From Salegentibacter sp. (GTDB lineage Bacteria; Bacteroidota; Bacteroidia; Flavobacteriales; Flavobacteriaceae), in the NCBI GenBank assembly GCA_017795085.1, contig CP051246.1, positions 4,528,514-4,592,513 on the forward strand: a stretch of DNA of 64,000 nucleotides, in the 5' to 3' direction. This document shows, piece after piece, positions 44,790-53,050 of this stretch. The notes below the pieces were generated by a model. It was not told the origin of the DNA. It was given only the letters and a program-made list of their open reading frames with translations, and searched no databases. Each line of letters opens with the position of its first letter. Within the stretch, counting starts at the first letter, position 1. Both the position numbers and the translations under genes were made by a program.

Positions 44790-45695
44790 ATGGCATCTCT
44801 CTCAAAAAAGCGTTTATTGCTGAAAATGTTTAGTTTGTTTTCGGCGGTACGCGGTTATAATATTCTGGTATTGGTATTCGCACAATACCTCACTTCGGCT
44901 TTTATTCTCGCACCGGAGTTACCGCTTCGAAAAGTTTTATTTGATGATAATCTTTTCTTTTTAATCCTTTCTTCAGCAACAGTAATCGCTTCGGGCTATA
45001 TTATCAATAATTTTTACGATAGCGAAAAAGACCTAATCAACCGGCCTAAAAAAACCATGTTAGACCGGTTTGTAAGTCAGCGTACTAAACTTTCGGTGTA
45101 TTTTATCCTGAATTTGCTGGCCATTTTTTTTGCCAGTTACGTATCTTTTAGGGCCGTGGTTTTCTTTTCAATTTATATTTTTGGAATTTGGTTGTATTCC
45201 CACCGGTTAAAAAAAATCCTTTTTTTGGGAAATTTGGTAGCTTCTATCCTTACCATTACCCCATTTTTTGTGGTTTTTGTGTATTACAAAAACTTTGAAA
45301 CCGTAATTTTTATTCATGCTACCTTTTTATATTTAATGATTGTAATGCGGGAATTGGTAAAAGATCTGGAAAATATGCAAGGCGACTTATTGCAAAATTA
45401 CCAGACTATTCCTATTGTATATGGGGAGCGACTTAGTAAGTTTTTTCTTTCGGTTTTAAGTATTTTGGCTGTGGTTCCCATCCTATTATTAATAGCTCGT
45501 TTTGACACCGGTTATATGGATTATTACTTTTACGTGTCACTAATTTTACTGGTTTTCTTTATGCTTTTTTTATATTTCAGTAAGGTAAAATGGCAGTTTT
45601 TACTGCTGCATAATATTTTAAAATTTATCATTGTAGCCGGGGTTTTTAGTATTTTGCTTATTGATATTGACGAGGTGCTAAACCGGGTTTTCTAA
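44790..45695 (+). CDS. UbiA-family prenyltransferase (geranylgeranylglycerol-phosphate geranylgeranyltransferase-like)
   Basis: A 301-residue membrane protein with about eight helices and the UbiA motif NNFYDSEKDLINRPKK near residue 80. A second acidic motif, ELVKDLENMQGDLLQNYQT, is near residue 195. Bacteroidota proteins of this kind are named after the archaeal ether-lipid enzyme, but a quinone or other acceptor is possible. It lies 13 bases after the mevalonate kinase-like gene and is probably in the same operon, which links isoprenoid supply to its use. Confidence 0.82.
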   Translation: MASLSKKRLLLKMFSLFSAVRGYNILVLVFAQYLTSAFILAPELPLRKVLFDDNLFFLILSSATVIASGYIINNFYDSEKDLINRPKKTMLDRFVSQRTKLSVYFILNLLAIFFASYVSFRAVVFFSIYIFGIWLYSHRLKKILFLGNLVASILTITPFFVVFVYYKNFETVIFIHATFLYLMIVMRELVKDLENMQGDLLQNYQTIPIVYGERLSKFFLSVLSILAVVPILLLIARFDTGYMDYYFYVSLILLVFFMLFLYFSKVKWQFLLLHNILKFIIVAGVFSILLIDIDEVLNRVF

Positions 45696-45711
45696 TCATT
45701 TTATAAGAAAT

Positions 45712-46188
45712 ATGGAAAAAGACCATAGTTATTTTTTGAAAAGAGCCATTCAACTGGCTGAAGAAGGAATGGATAAAGGGGATGGTGGCCCGTTTGGAGC
45801 TGTAATTGTAAAAGATGGTGAAATTATTGCTGAAGCCAGTAATAATGTAACTTCTTTTAATGATCCTACGGCACATGCTGAAGTGGTAGCTATTAGAAAA
45901 GCCTGTGAAGAGTTAAAAAGCTTTCAATTAGAAGGGTGTATCTTATATACTTCCTGCGAACCCTGCCCTATGTGTTTGGGCGCAATTTACTGGGCCAGAC
46001 CTGAGAAAGTCTATTACGCTTTAAATCGCCAGGATGCAGCAAAAATTGGTTTTGACGATCAGTTTGTCTACGATGAGATTGGCCGAGAAATGAACGAGCG
46101 AAAAATTCCTTTTATCAATATGATGCGGGAAGAAGGCCTGCCGGTTTTTCAAAAATGGGAAGCTAAAGAAGATCGGATTGATTATTAA
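45712..46188 (+). CDS. guaD: Guanine deaminase-like nucleoside deaminase
   Basis: A 158-residue cytidine deaminase-fold enzyme. The zinc site is HAEVVAIRKAC (His and catalytic Glu) with PCPMC (two Cys). Stretches such as GGPFGAVIVKDG, NDPTAHAEV and ILYTSCEPCPMCLGAIYWAR closely match Bacillus guanine deaminase GuaD, and the C-terminal Tyr is kept. It would convert guanine to xanthine. It lies 16 bases after the prenyltransferase gene. Confidence 0.88.
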   Translation: MEKDHSYFLKRAIQLAEEGMDKGDGGPFGAVIVKDGEIIAEASNNVTSFNDPTAHAEVVAIRKACEELKSFQLEGCILYTSCEPCPMCLGAIYWARPEKVYYALNRQDAAKIGFDDQFVYDEIGREMNERKIPFINMMREEGLPVFQKWEAKEDRIDY

Positions 46189-46261
46189 GCTTTCTGTTTT
46201 TGAGAGAATTGCCGGTAGAAAAACTTTCAGGTAAATAGAATGCTACTCTAAATCAATAAAG

Positions 46262-46269
46262 TACCTTTG
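46262..46269 (+). promoter_or_regulatory. -7 promoter box for the pseudouridine synthase gene
   Basis: TACCTTTG matches TAnnTTTG and ends 15 bases before the ATG at 46285. It contains an in-frame TTG that is therefore not the start. Confidence 0.6.
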
Positions 46270-46284
46270 CAAAAAAATTGCGAT

Positions 46285-47115
46285 ATGAGCAGGAACGATA
46301 AATCTTCAAAAGGAAAACCCAGTGGAAGGCAGGGCGGCGGCAGATCTAAGAAGTCCTATTCCCGTGGTAATGCTCCGGTTAAGAAGCAATCTACGGCCAA
46401 TACTTCTGAAGGAATTCGGCTTAATAAATATATAGCCAATGCCGGTATTTGTTCCCGTCGTGATGCCGATATTTTTATTCAGGCAGGAAATGTTAGCGTA
46501 AACGGTGAAGTAATTACCGAAATGGGCTACAAAGTAAAATTAACCGATGAGGTGAAATTTGACGGTCGTAGTATTACTCCAGACCGCCCTGAATATTTTT
46601 TGTTGAATAAACCCAAAAGTGTTTTTGTAACCGGAAATCCCGAAAGAGGCGGGCTTACCGTGATGGATATTATGGCAAAAGCCACTAAAGCAAAACTTGA
46701 CCCCATTGGAAAACTTGACACTCAGGCTACCGGTTTGTTGCTTTTTACCAACGATGGAAAGCTTGCAAAAAAACTGGGAAACCCAAGAAACGGTATTCGA
46801 CAGATTTATCAAGTGAACCTCACCAAGCCTTTTGCAGATGCAGATTTAGAAAAAGCTAAAAAAGGAGTTTATTTAGACAATGCTAAAGTTTTGGTACAGG
46901 ATATTAGTTTTATCCCTAATCGTCCGCATAATGAGGTTGGGATTGAAATTCACAGTACGAAAAACCATATTGTGCAACGCCTTTTTAAAAGTTTGGGCTA
47001 TGAAGTTGAAAAACTGGATCGGGTGGTTTTTGGCGGACTCACCAAAAAAGATCTTCCGCGAGGCCGTTTTAGAAAGCTCACTGAGCAGGAAATCATAAAT
47101 TTAGGGATGATTTAA
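46285..47115 (+). CDS. rluB: rRNA pseudouridine synthase (RsuA/RluB family)
   Basis: A 276-residue enzyme. A basic, low-complexity front (about 40 residues of S, G, K and R) precedes an S4 RNA-binding domain (IRLNKYIANAGICSRRDAD). The catalytic domain follows, with the active Asp in IGKLDTQATGLLLFTNDG. It modifies uridines in rRNA; RluB-type is the best guess. The ATG at 46285 is chosen because the earlier TTG overlaps the promoter. Confidence 0.92.
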   Translation: MSRNDKSSKGKPSGRQGGGRSKKSYSRGNAPVKKQSTANTSEGIRLNKYIANAGICSRRDADIFIQAGNVSVNGEVITEMGYKVKLTDEVKFDGRSITPDRPEYFLLNKPKSVFVTGNPERGGLTVMDIMAKATKAKLDPIGKLDTQATGLLLFTNDGKLAKKLGNPRNGIRQIYQVNLTKPFADADLEKAKKGVYLDNAKVLVQDISFIPNRPHNEVGIEIHSTKNHIVQRLFKSLGYEVEKLDRVVFGGLTKKDLPRGRFRKLTEQEIINLGMI

Positions 47116-47152
47116 AAAAATAAAAATCATATCCTCTTTTTTAATACATTTG

Positions 47153-47187
47153 AACCCGGATTTGGTAAAAGCCAATTTCCGGGTTTT
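47153..47187 (+). terminator. Terminator after the pseudouridine synthase gene
   Basis: AACCCGGA and TCCGGGTT form the outer stem, with TTGG/CCAA pairing inside, followed by a T run. Confidence 0.88.
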
Positions 47188-47382
47188 TTGTTTTAACTTT
47201 TTTAAGCCGTTGAAAAAAATATACATACAGCCTGTGCTAAGGCTGAAATTCAAAAGAAAAAGCCTTTATATGGTATTATTCTTAATATTTTTCTTTTTAT
47301 CTTAACATTAATTTATCAATCAAATTTTTAGTCGGAATAAAATTATAGATAAATTTTTACCATAAAACTTTAAGCTACTACA

Positions 47383-48786
47383 TTGAACACTAAATACAGC
47401 GATTTAATAGATCAAACCTATTATTTTCCGCAGGAAGAATTTAGGCTGGAAGATAACCAGCTTCAGTTTCACGGGATAGATTTGATGGAGCTTGTAAAAA
47501 AATACGGAGCTCCATTAAAATTCACTTATTTGCCAAAAATTTCAGACAATATTAATCGCGCTAAAACCTGGTTTAAAAGTGCTATAGAAAAGCACGATTA
47601 TAAGGCTAAATATCATTATTGCTATTGTACCAAAAGCTCTCATTTTGAACACGTTTTAAATGAAGCGCTTAAAAATGATATTCATATTGAAACCTCTTCG
47701 GCTTTTGATATCAATATTATTGAAAACCTAAAAAATGCAGGTAAAATTTCAGACGATACTTATGTGATCTGCAATGGCTTTAAACGCGATCAATATATTC
47801 AAAACATTGCCAGGCTAATCAATAGCGGACATCAAAATTGTATTCCGATTATTGATAATTATGAAGAAATTGACCTGCTTACCGAAAATATAAACAGCGA
47901 TTTTGAAATCGGAATAAGGATTGCGTCTGAAGAGGAACCAAAATTCGAGTTTTATACCTCCCGGTTGGGGATTGGGTATAAAAATATTGTCCCTTTTTAC
48001 AACCGGAAGATAAAAGAAAATAAAAAGGTGAATTTGAAAATGCTCCATTTTTTTATCAATACCGGTATTCGTGATACAGCCTATTATTGGAACGAACTTT
48101 TAAAATGTTTGAAGGTTTATATCGATTTGAAAAAGGTTTGTCCCAGCCTGAATAGTTTAAATATTGGTGGTGGGTTTCCTATAAAAAATTCATTGCATTT
48201 TGAATATGATTATGCCTATATGGTTGATGAAATTATCAACCAGATAAAAACAGCCTGTGATGAAGCAGGGGTGTCCGTACCCAATATTTTTACTGAATTT
48301 GGCAGTTTTACCGTAGGCGAAAGCGGTGGGGCGATTTATGAAATCCTTTATCAAAAACAACAGAATGATCGGGAAAAATGGAATATGATTAATTCTTCAT
48401 TTATCACTACGCTTCCTGATACCTGGGCGATTAGCAAAAAATTTGTAATGCTGCCTGTAAACCGGTGGAACGATGAATATGAGCGGGTTTTGCTAGGCGG
48501 ATTAACCTGTGATAGCGACGACTATTATAATTCAGAGCAAAATGTAAATGCCATTTACCTCCCGAAGTATAAAAAGGAAAAACCGCTATATATCGGGTTT
48601 TTCAATACAGGCGCTTACCAGGAGACCGTAGGTGGTTTTGGCGGTTTGCAGCACTGTTTAATTCCACAACCCCGGCATATTTTAATCGACCGTGATAAAG
48701 AGGGGAGAATAAGCACCAAATTATTCCGAGAACAACAAAACCACGAAGAAATGCTCGATATTTTGGGCTATAAAAATGTAAATTGA
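47383..48786 (+). CDS. speA: Biosynthetic arginine decarboxylase (fold type III PLP enzyme)
   Basis: A 467-residue enzyme of the alanine racemase-fold decarboxylase group, of the shorter type found in Flavobacteriia. The PLP lysine is probably K84 in YCYCTKSSHF. The phosphate-binding LNIGGGFPIKNS and the late GFFNTGAYQE are visible. It makes agmatine from arginine. The start is TTG at 47383; no ATG is suitably placed. The gap 47191-47382 is AT-rich without a clear promoter. Agmatinase follows downstream. Confidence 0.9.
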   Translation: MNTKYSDLIDQTYYFPQEEFRLEDNQLQFHGIDLMELVKKYGAPLKFTYLPKISDNINRAKTWFKSAIEKHDYKAKYHYCYCTKSSHFEHVLNEALKNDIHIETSSAFDINIIENLKNAGKISDDTYVICNGFKRDQYIQNIARLINSGHQNCIPIIDNYEEIDLLTENINSDFEIGIRIASEEEPKFEFYTSRLGIGYKNIVPFYNRKIKENKKVNLKMLHFFINTGIRDTAYYWNELLKCLKVYIDLKKVCPSLNSLNIGGGFPIKNSLHFEYDYAYMVDEIINQIKTACDEAGVSVPNIFTEFGSFTVGESGGAIYEILYQKQQNDREKWNMINSSFITTLPDTWAISKKFVMLPVNRWNDEYERVLLGGLTCDSDDYYNSEQNVNAIYLPKYKKEKPLYIGFFNTGAYQETVGGFGGLQHCLIPQPRHILIDRDKEGRISTKLFREQQNHEEMLDILGYKNVN

Positions 48787-48813
48787 ATATCCGTTATAAA
48801 CATAATCGTTATT

Positions 48814-48929
48814 GTCACCCCGAGAAACTTGATTCGGGGTATAACTGTATTTTGTTGATTTTCAATATTATTAGATGCTGAAACGATTCCGATCCCGCAT
48901 AGCTATCGGGACTTTCGGGACAGCATGAC
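48814..48929 (+). repeat. Hairpin-rich dispersed intergenic repeat
   Basis: The segment begins GTCACCCCGAG and ends CAGCATGACG. One hairpin pairs ACCCCGA (48817-48823) with TCGGGGT (48834-48840). A second pairs ATGCTG (48875-48880) with CAGCAT (48921-48926) and encloses a smaller TCCCG/CGGGA hairpin. The outer GTCA and TGAC are inverted copies. Similar intergenic elements occur in many copies in Bacteroidota genomes. Only one clear copy is in this window. Confidence 0.55.
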
Positions 48930-49000
48930 GTAAAAATGTAAATTATTACTAATAATAGATAATTTTTAACTGGAACTAACTAAACTATAAACCAATTAAA

Positions 49001-49876
49001 ATGAGTAAGAAGAATTATGCCGGAATACCCGATAAATACTCGCGTATAGACGATGCGAAAGTGGTATTGATTCCTGTTCCCTACGATGGGACCAGCACCT
49101 GGCAAAAAGGTGCCGATAAAGGCCCCGAGGCTTTTTTAGACGCTTCAGAAAATATGGAGCTTTATGATATTGAAACCCGTAGTGAGGTTTATAAAAAGGG
49201 AATTTACCTTGCTCCCCCGGTTACCGAAAACTCATCACCAGAAAAAATGGTTGATGCGGTTTATAAAACCGTGAAAAACTATATTAAACAGGAGAAATTT
49301 GTAACTATTTTTGGAGGGGAGCATTCGGTTTCCATCGGTACAATTAAAGCTTTTAATGAAAGTTTTGAAGATTTGAGCGTGGTACAACTCGATGCCCATG
49401 CCGATTTGCGACCGGAGTATGAAGGCAGCAAATGTAACCACGCCTGCGCGGTGCATGAGGCCAGTAAAACTACCAACCTTATTCAGGTGGGAATTCGTTC
49501 TATGGATGCTTCTGAAGTAGAATTTATGGACGAAAACCAGGTGTATTTTGCTGACGATTTATACGAAGATTGGATGGAAGACGCCATTGGCCAAATGACG
49601 CCAAATGTTTTTATCACGATAGATTTGGATGCTTTTGATCCTTCAATTATGCCATCAACGGGAACTCCCGAGCCGGGTGGACTATTTTGGTATGAAACCC
49701 TGGAATTTTTACAACTGATGTTTAAAAAGAAGAATGTAGTAGGTTTTGACATTGTAGAGCTTAGGCCTAACAAAGATGAAAAATCTTCCGATCTTCTTGC
49801 TGCAAAACTTTACTACAAAATGTTGAGCTATAAGTTCAAATATTTAGATTATTACGAAAATAACGAAGATGAATAA
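49001..49876 (+). CDS. speB: Agmatinase (arginase family)
   Basis: A 291-residue ureohydrolase. The manganese ligands are in place: H108 in GGEHSVS, D131, H133 and D135 in QLDAHADLR, and D208 and D210 in TIDLDAFDPS. It would split agmatine to putrescine and urea. It follows arginine decarboxylase and overlaps the next gene by 8 bases, so the three form one polyamine unit. Confidence 0.92.
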   Translation: MSKKNYAGIPDKYSRIDDAKVVLIPVPYDGTSTWQKGADKGPEAFLDASENMELYDIETRSEVYKKGIYLAPPVTENSSPEKMVDAVYKTVKNYIKQEKFVTIFGGEHSVSIGTIKAFNESFEDLSVVQLDAHADLRPEYEGSKCNHACAVHEASKTTNLIQVGIRSMDASEVEFMDENQVYFADDLYEDWMEDAIGQMTPNVFITIDLDAFDPSIMPSTGTPEPGGLFWYETLEFLQLMFKKKNVVGFDIVELRPNKDEKSSDLLAAKLYYKMLSYKFKYLDYYENNEDE

Positions 49877-50840
49877 AGGAACAATTTCCCAATTTATAGA
49901 AAAATATTATTTGCACTTTAATGCAGCAGCTTTGGTAGATGCTGCCAAAGATTATGAAAAGCAGCTTCAAGTTGGATCAAAAATGCTGGTTTCGCTGGCT
50001 GGCGCTATGAGTACAGCAGAACTAGGGAAGATCTTTGCTGAAATGATCCGTGAAGATAAGGTACATATCATTTCCTGTACGGGTGCAAATTTAGAGGAAG
50101 ATGTAATGAACCTGGTAGCGCATTCACATTACAAACGCGTTCCGAATTATCGCGATCTTACCCCAAAAGAAGAGTGGGATTTATTAGAAAAAGGCCTAAA
50201 CCGCGTAACCGATACCTGCATTCCCGAAGAAGAGGCCTTTAGAAGAATTCAGCATAAAATTGTAGAAATTTGGAAAGAGGCTGAGGCAAAGGAAGAGCGT
50301 TATTTTCCGCACGAGTTTTTGTATAAATTACTACTTTCCGGAGCTCTGGAAGAGCATTATGAAATAGATATTAAAGATTCCTGGATGTATGCGGCGGCAG
50401 AGAAAAACCTGCCTATGGTAGTACCCGGCTGGGAAGATAGTACCCTTGGAAATATATTTGCATCTTATGTGCTAAAAGGGGAATTAAAAGCCAGTACTAT
50501 GAAATCGGGAATTGAATATATGACCTTTCTTGCCGATTGGTATACCGAAAACTCTGATAATGGAATTGGATTTTTCCAAATAGGAGGCGGGATTGCCGGG
50601 GATTTTCCAATTTGTGTGGTGCCGATGTTATATCAGGATATGGAACGAACCGATACACCTTTTTGGAGTTATTTTTGCCAGATTTCAGATTCAACAACCA
50701 GTTATGGGTCCTATTCTGGTGCAGTACCCAATGAGAAAATTACCTGGGGAAAGCTTGATATCAATACCCCAAAACACATTATAGAAAGCGATGCAACTAT
50801 TGTGGCGCCGCTTATATTTGCATATTTACTAGATATGTAA
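49869..50840 (+). CDS. Deoxyhypusine synthase-family protein (probable aminobutyl transferase)
   Basis: A 323-residue NAD-dependent enzyme of the deoxyhypusine synthase family. Features are KMLVSLAGAMSTAELG, HIISCTGANLEEDVMN, FQIGGGIAGDFP and the catalytic lysine K295 in ITWGKL, which matches the SWGK active site of the eukaryotic enzyme. Bacteria have no eIF5A, so the likely product is a free polyamine such as homospermidine made from putrescine. It overlaps agmatinase, the putrescine-forming enzyme, which supports this. Confidence 0.88.
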   Translation: MNKGTISQFIEKYYLHFNAAALVDAAKDYEKQLQVGSKMLVSLAGAMSTAELGKIFAEMIREDKVHIISCTGANLEEDVMNLVAHSHYKRVPNYRDLTPKEEWDLLEKGLNRVTDTCIPEEEAFRRIQHKIVEIWKEAEAKEERYFPHEFLYKLLLSGALEEHYEIDIKDSWMYAAAEKNLPMVVPGWEDSTLGNIFASYVLKGELKASTMKSGIEYMTFLADWYTENSDNGIGFFQIGGGIAGDFPICVVPMLYQDMERTDTPFWSYFCQISDSTTSYGSYSGAVPNEKITWGKLDINTPKHIIESDATIVAPLIFAYLLDM

Positions 50841-50941
50841 GAATACTGGTTTTATCTTTTAATTAAACTGCCCTTTGAGTATTATTAATGTATTCCCGGG
50901 GCAGGTTTTTATAAAAATACTGATAATATAGTTACACTTTT

Positions 50942-52303
50942 TTATCTCCGGGAGCTCAGAAAAGCTTTTTTTTGAAGAATTTCATAGAGAAGATATCCGC
51001 TAAGCGCAAAGTATTCTATTGCAATAAGCCATAAATTTTCCTTTACTTCAGGAAAAATATAAGCCGAATAACTCAGCATTACCATACATGACCATAAAAT
51101 AGCATATCGAAATCGGGTGAAAACCGAAATTAAAAGTGGGGTGGCAATATACCAGGGGTGAACGGTAGTAGCTAATAGAAAGTAGGTTGTGATTCCAAAT
51201 AACATCGTTTCCAGCAAATTTTTTAAACTTTTATTTTTTCTAAAAAATGTCAGGGCTAGAATGATTAAAAAAGTTAGGAATGGCAGTATTTTTCCTATGG
51301 TTTCAATCATATTAAACCCTTTGATTTGAAACCCTATCCAGCGCATGATATAGTAGATACTGGCATTAAATTCAAATTTCTGAAACCACAAGCTCAGGCT
51401 TGCGCTAAAGTTTTGAATTACTTCAGAAGATAAAAACGGCAAAAATGTTAGCAAAAATGTTACTCCCGTTATGGTATAGAAAATTATTAGTTTTTTTAGA
51501 TTGAAATTTCTTCGAAAGAAATTTAGGAGTAGGGGTAAAAAGATCAGGGGGAATAATTTTATTGATATAGAAAGTCCAAAAAGAACAGCGCTCCAAAACC
51601 ACTTCTTTTTTTGAAGTAAATAGAGTGCCCAAACAAAGAAAAAGAGCATTAGGCCTTCGAAATGTATATTTCCGGTAAGTTCAATAATTACAAATGGGTT
51701 TAATAAAAACCAAAAGATTTGGTATGTAGGTAAGTTGAGGTTTTTTAGCAGTTTTTTTCCAAAATAAAGAATACCGAAATCGGCCAAAATGATAAAAATT
51801 CGCATCATAATTACTGATCCCAAAATATTTTTCCCTCCCAAAAAAGCTGAAATAGCAAAAAGAAGCTGATTTATTGGCGGATAACTTGTAAAGTTCCCCG
51901 CGCTTAAACTGCCCATTCCCAAAACTAATTCCTGATTGACACGTCTAAATCCGGTTTTTGACAGTTCGAACGCAGTCGAGAACTCATTCGGGGTTGATAA
52001 ATAAGGATTGATATTTTCCAAAATCAATTTCCCGTCCCAAATAAAGCGATAGAAATCTTGCGAAAGGTTTGGAATGGCCGGTAAGAAAATAAGTCGGCAG
52101 AGAAGTGCAAATCCTACCAGAAACCAAAAGTTATTTTTCTCTAATTGAATTAGGCGAAAACTGATTAAAAAAAGTCCGGTGAATAACCCGATGAGTTTTA
52201 TAAAATCACTACGCTCAAGATGGTAGGCAAAAGCTCCGTAAAAAACAATACCGGTTAATACCAGGAGTATGGAAAACTTATGATATTTTAAAAAATGTGG
52301 CAA
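50942..52303 (-). CDS. GT-C-type membrane mannosyltransferase
   Basis: A 453-residue protein with about twelve hydrophobic helices. The first large loop contains DFYRFIWDGKLILENINPY, typical of lipid-linked GT-C mannosyltransferases, and ILELTGNIHFEG-like sequence follows (IIELTGNIHFEGLM). It would transfer a sugar from a polyprenyl-phosphate donor on the outer face of the membrane. The two GT2 genes upstream on the same strand could make that donor. Substrate unknown. Confidence 0.82.
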   Translation of the reverse strand: MPHFLKYHKFSILLVLTGIVFYGAFAYHLERSDFIKLIGLFTGLFLISFRLIQLEKNNFWFLVGFALLCRLIFLPAIPNLSQDFYRFIWDGKLILENINPYLSTPNEFSTAFELSKTGFRRVNQELVLGMGSLSAGNFTSYPPINQLLFAISAFLGGKNILGSVIMMRIFIILADFGILYFGKKLLKNLNLPTYQIFWFLLNPFVIIELTGNIHFEGLMLFFFVWALYLLQKKKWFWSAVLFGLSISIKLFPLIFLPLLLNFFRRNFNLKKLIIFYTITGVTFLLTFLPFLSSEVIQNFSASLSLWFQKFEFNASIYYIMRWIGFQIKGFNMIETIGKILPFLTFLIILALTFFRKNKSLKNLLETMLFGITTYFLLATTVHPWYIATPLLISVFTRFRYAILWSCMVMLSYSAYIFPEVKENLWLIAIEYFALSGYLLYEILQKKAFLSSRR

Positions 52304-52411
52304 GCGTGTTTTTATTAAAGTAATCCATAGGTTTTTTAAAAATGTAAAGTCTGTTATAGTGTTTGATGTTTACGATATCTGTAAAGGGACCTTATTATAT
52401 TCAAACTTTAT

Positions 52412-52419
52412 TATATTTG
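52412..52419 (+). promoter_or_regulatory. -7 promoter box for the orphan lipoprotein
   Basis: TATATTTG matches TAnnTTTG and ends 20 bases before the ATG at 52440. Confidence 0.6.
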
Positions 52420-52439
52420 GATTTAAATATCTATCTATA

Positions 52440-53030
52440 ATGAGAAAAATCATTCCTGTTTTACTTATTTTTTTTATAACCTCTTGCAACTTACTTAGTT
52501 TTCAGAATATAGACAATGAGTTTAGATGGAAAAACAGAAAATTTGAAAATCCTGTAGAAGCTAATTTAGTTTTCACTCCCAATGTGGTAAAGAATTATGA
52601 TAAAGAATCCCATTTTTTGGATGAGTATTTTGAAGACACTGAGAAGATTAATCAATTCAGAAAAATATTTAAAAATAAATTAAGTAAAAGGAATTTTAAA
52701 TTGACAGAAGAAAAAACCAAAGTTAAAATTCAGGTAGATAGTCTTATTTTAACTGAGGATGTAAATGATGTAAATGTTTATTCTTATGGAGAGCAGGAAT
52801 ATATAGGCAATGGAGAAGAATATAAGGTGAAGTTAAAAGTTATAGGATCAATTATTAAAGAAAATACTACCGAAAGAATAGAAACTACCTCTAAATTTAA
52901 GTCGGCACCAAGAGAAGGTTTTTTGGTAAAGGGTTTTATCGCAAATGATAATATTACTGCTAATATGGATAAAGTTTTCAGTAATTTCTTAAACGAATTT
53001 AGTTACCATTGTTATAAATCTTTTCAATAA
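52440..53030 (+). CDS. Putative lipoprotein of unknown family
   Basis: A 196-residue protein with a lipoprotein signal (MRKIIPVLLIFFITSCN, Cys at residue 16). The mature part is rich in K, N, E and I, with no recognised motif. The frame is open 27 codons upstream, but the ATG at 52440 gives a proper lipobox and lies after a promoter. The gene is more AT-rich than its neighbours and sits alone on the plus strand among minus-strand glycosyltransferases, which hints at late insertion. Confidence 0.65.
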   Translation: MRKIIPVLLIFFITSCNLLSFQNIDNEFRWKNRKFENPVEANLVFTPNVVKNYDKESHFLDEYFEDTEKINQFRKIFKNKLSKRNFKLTEEKTKVKIQVDSLILTEDVNDVNVYSYGEQEYIGNGEEYKVKLKVIGSIIKENTTERIETTSKFKSAPREGFLVKGFIANDNITANMDKVFSNFLNEFSYHCYKSFQ

Positions 53031-53050
53031 GATTATCATGGGTTTTATAT

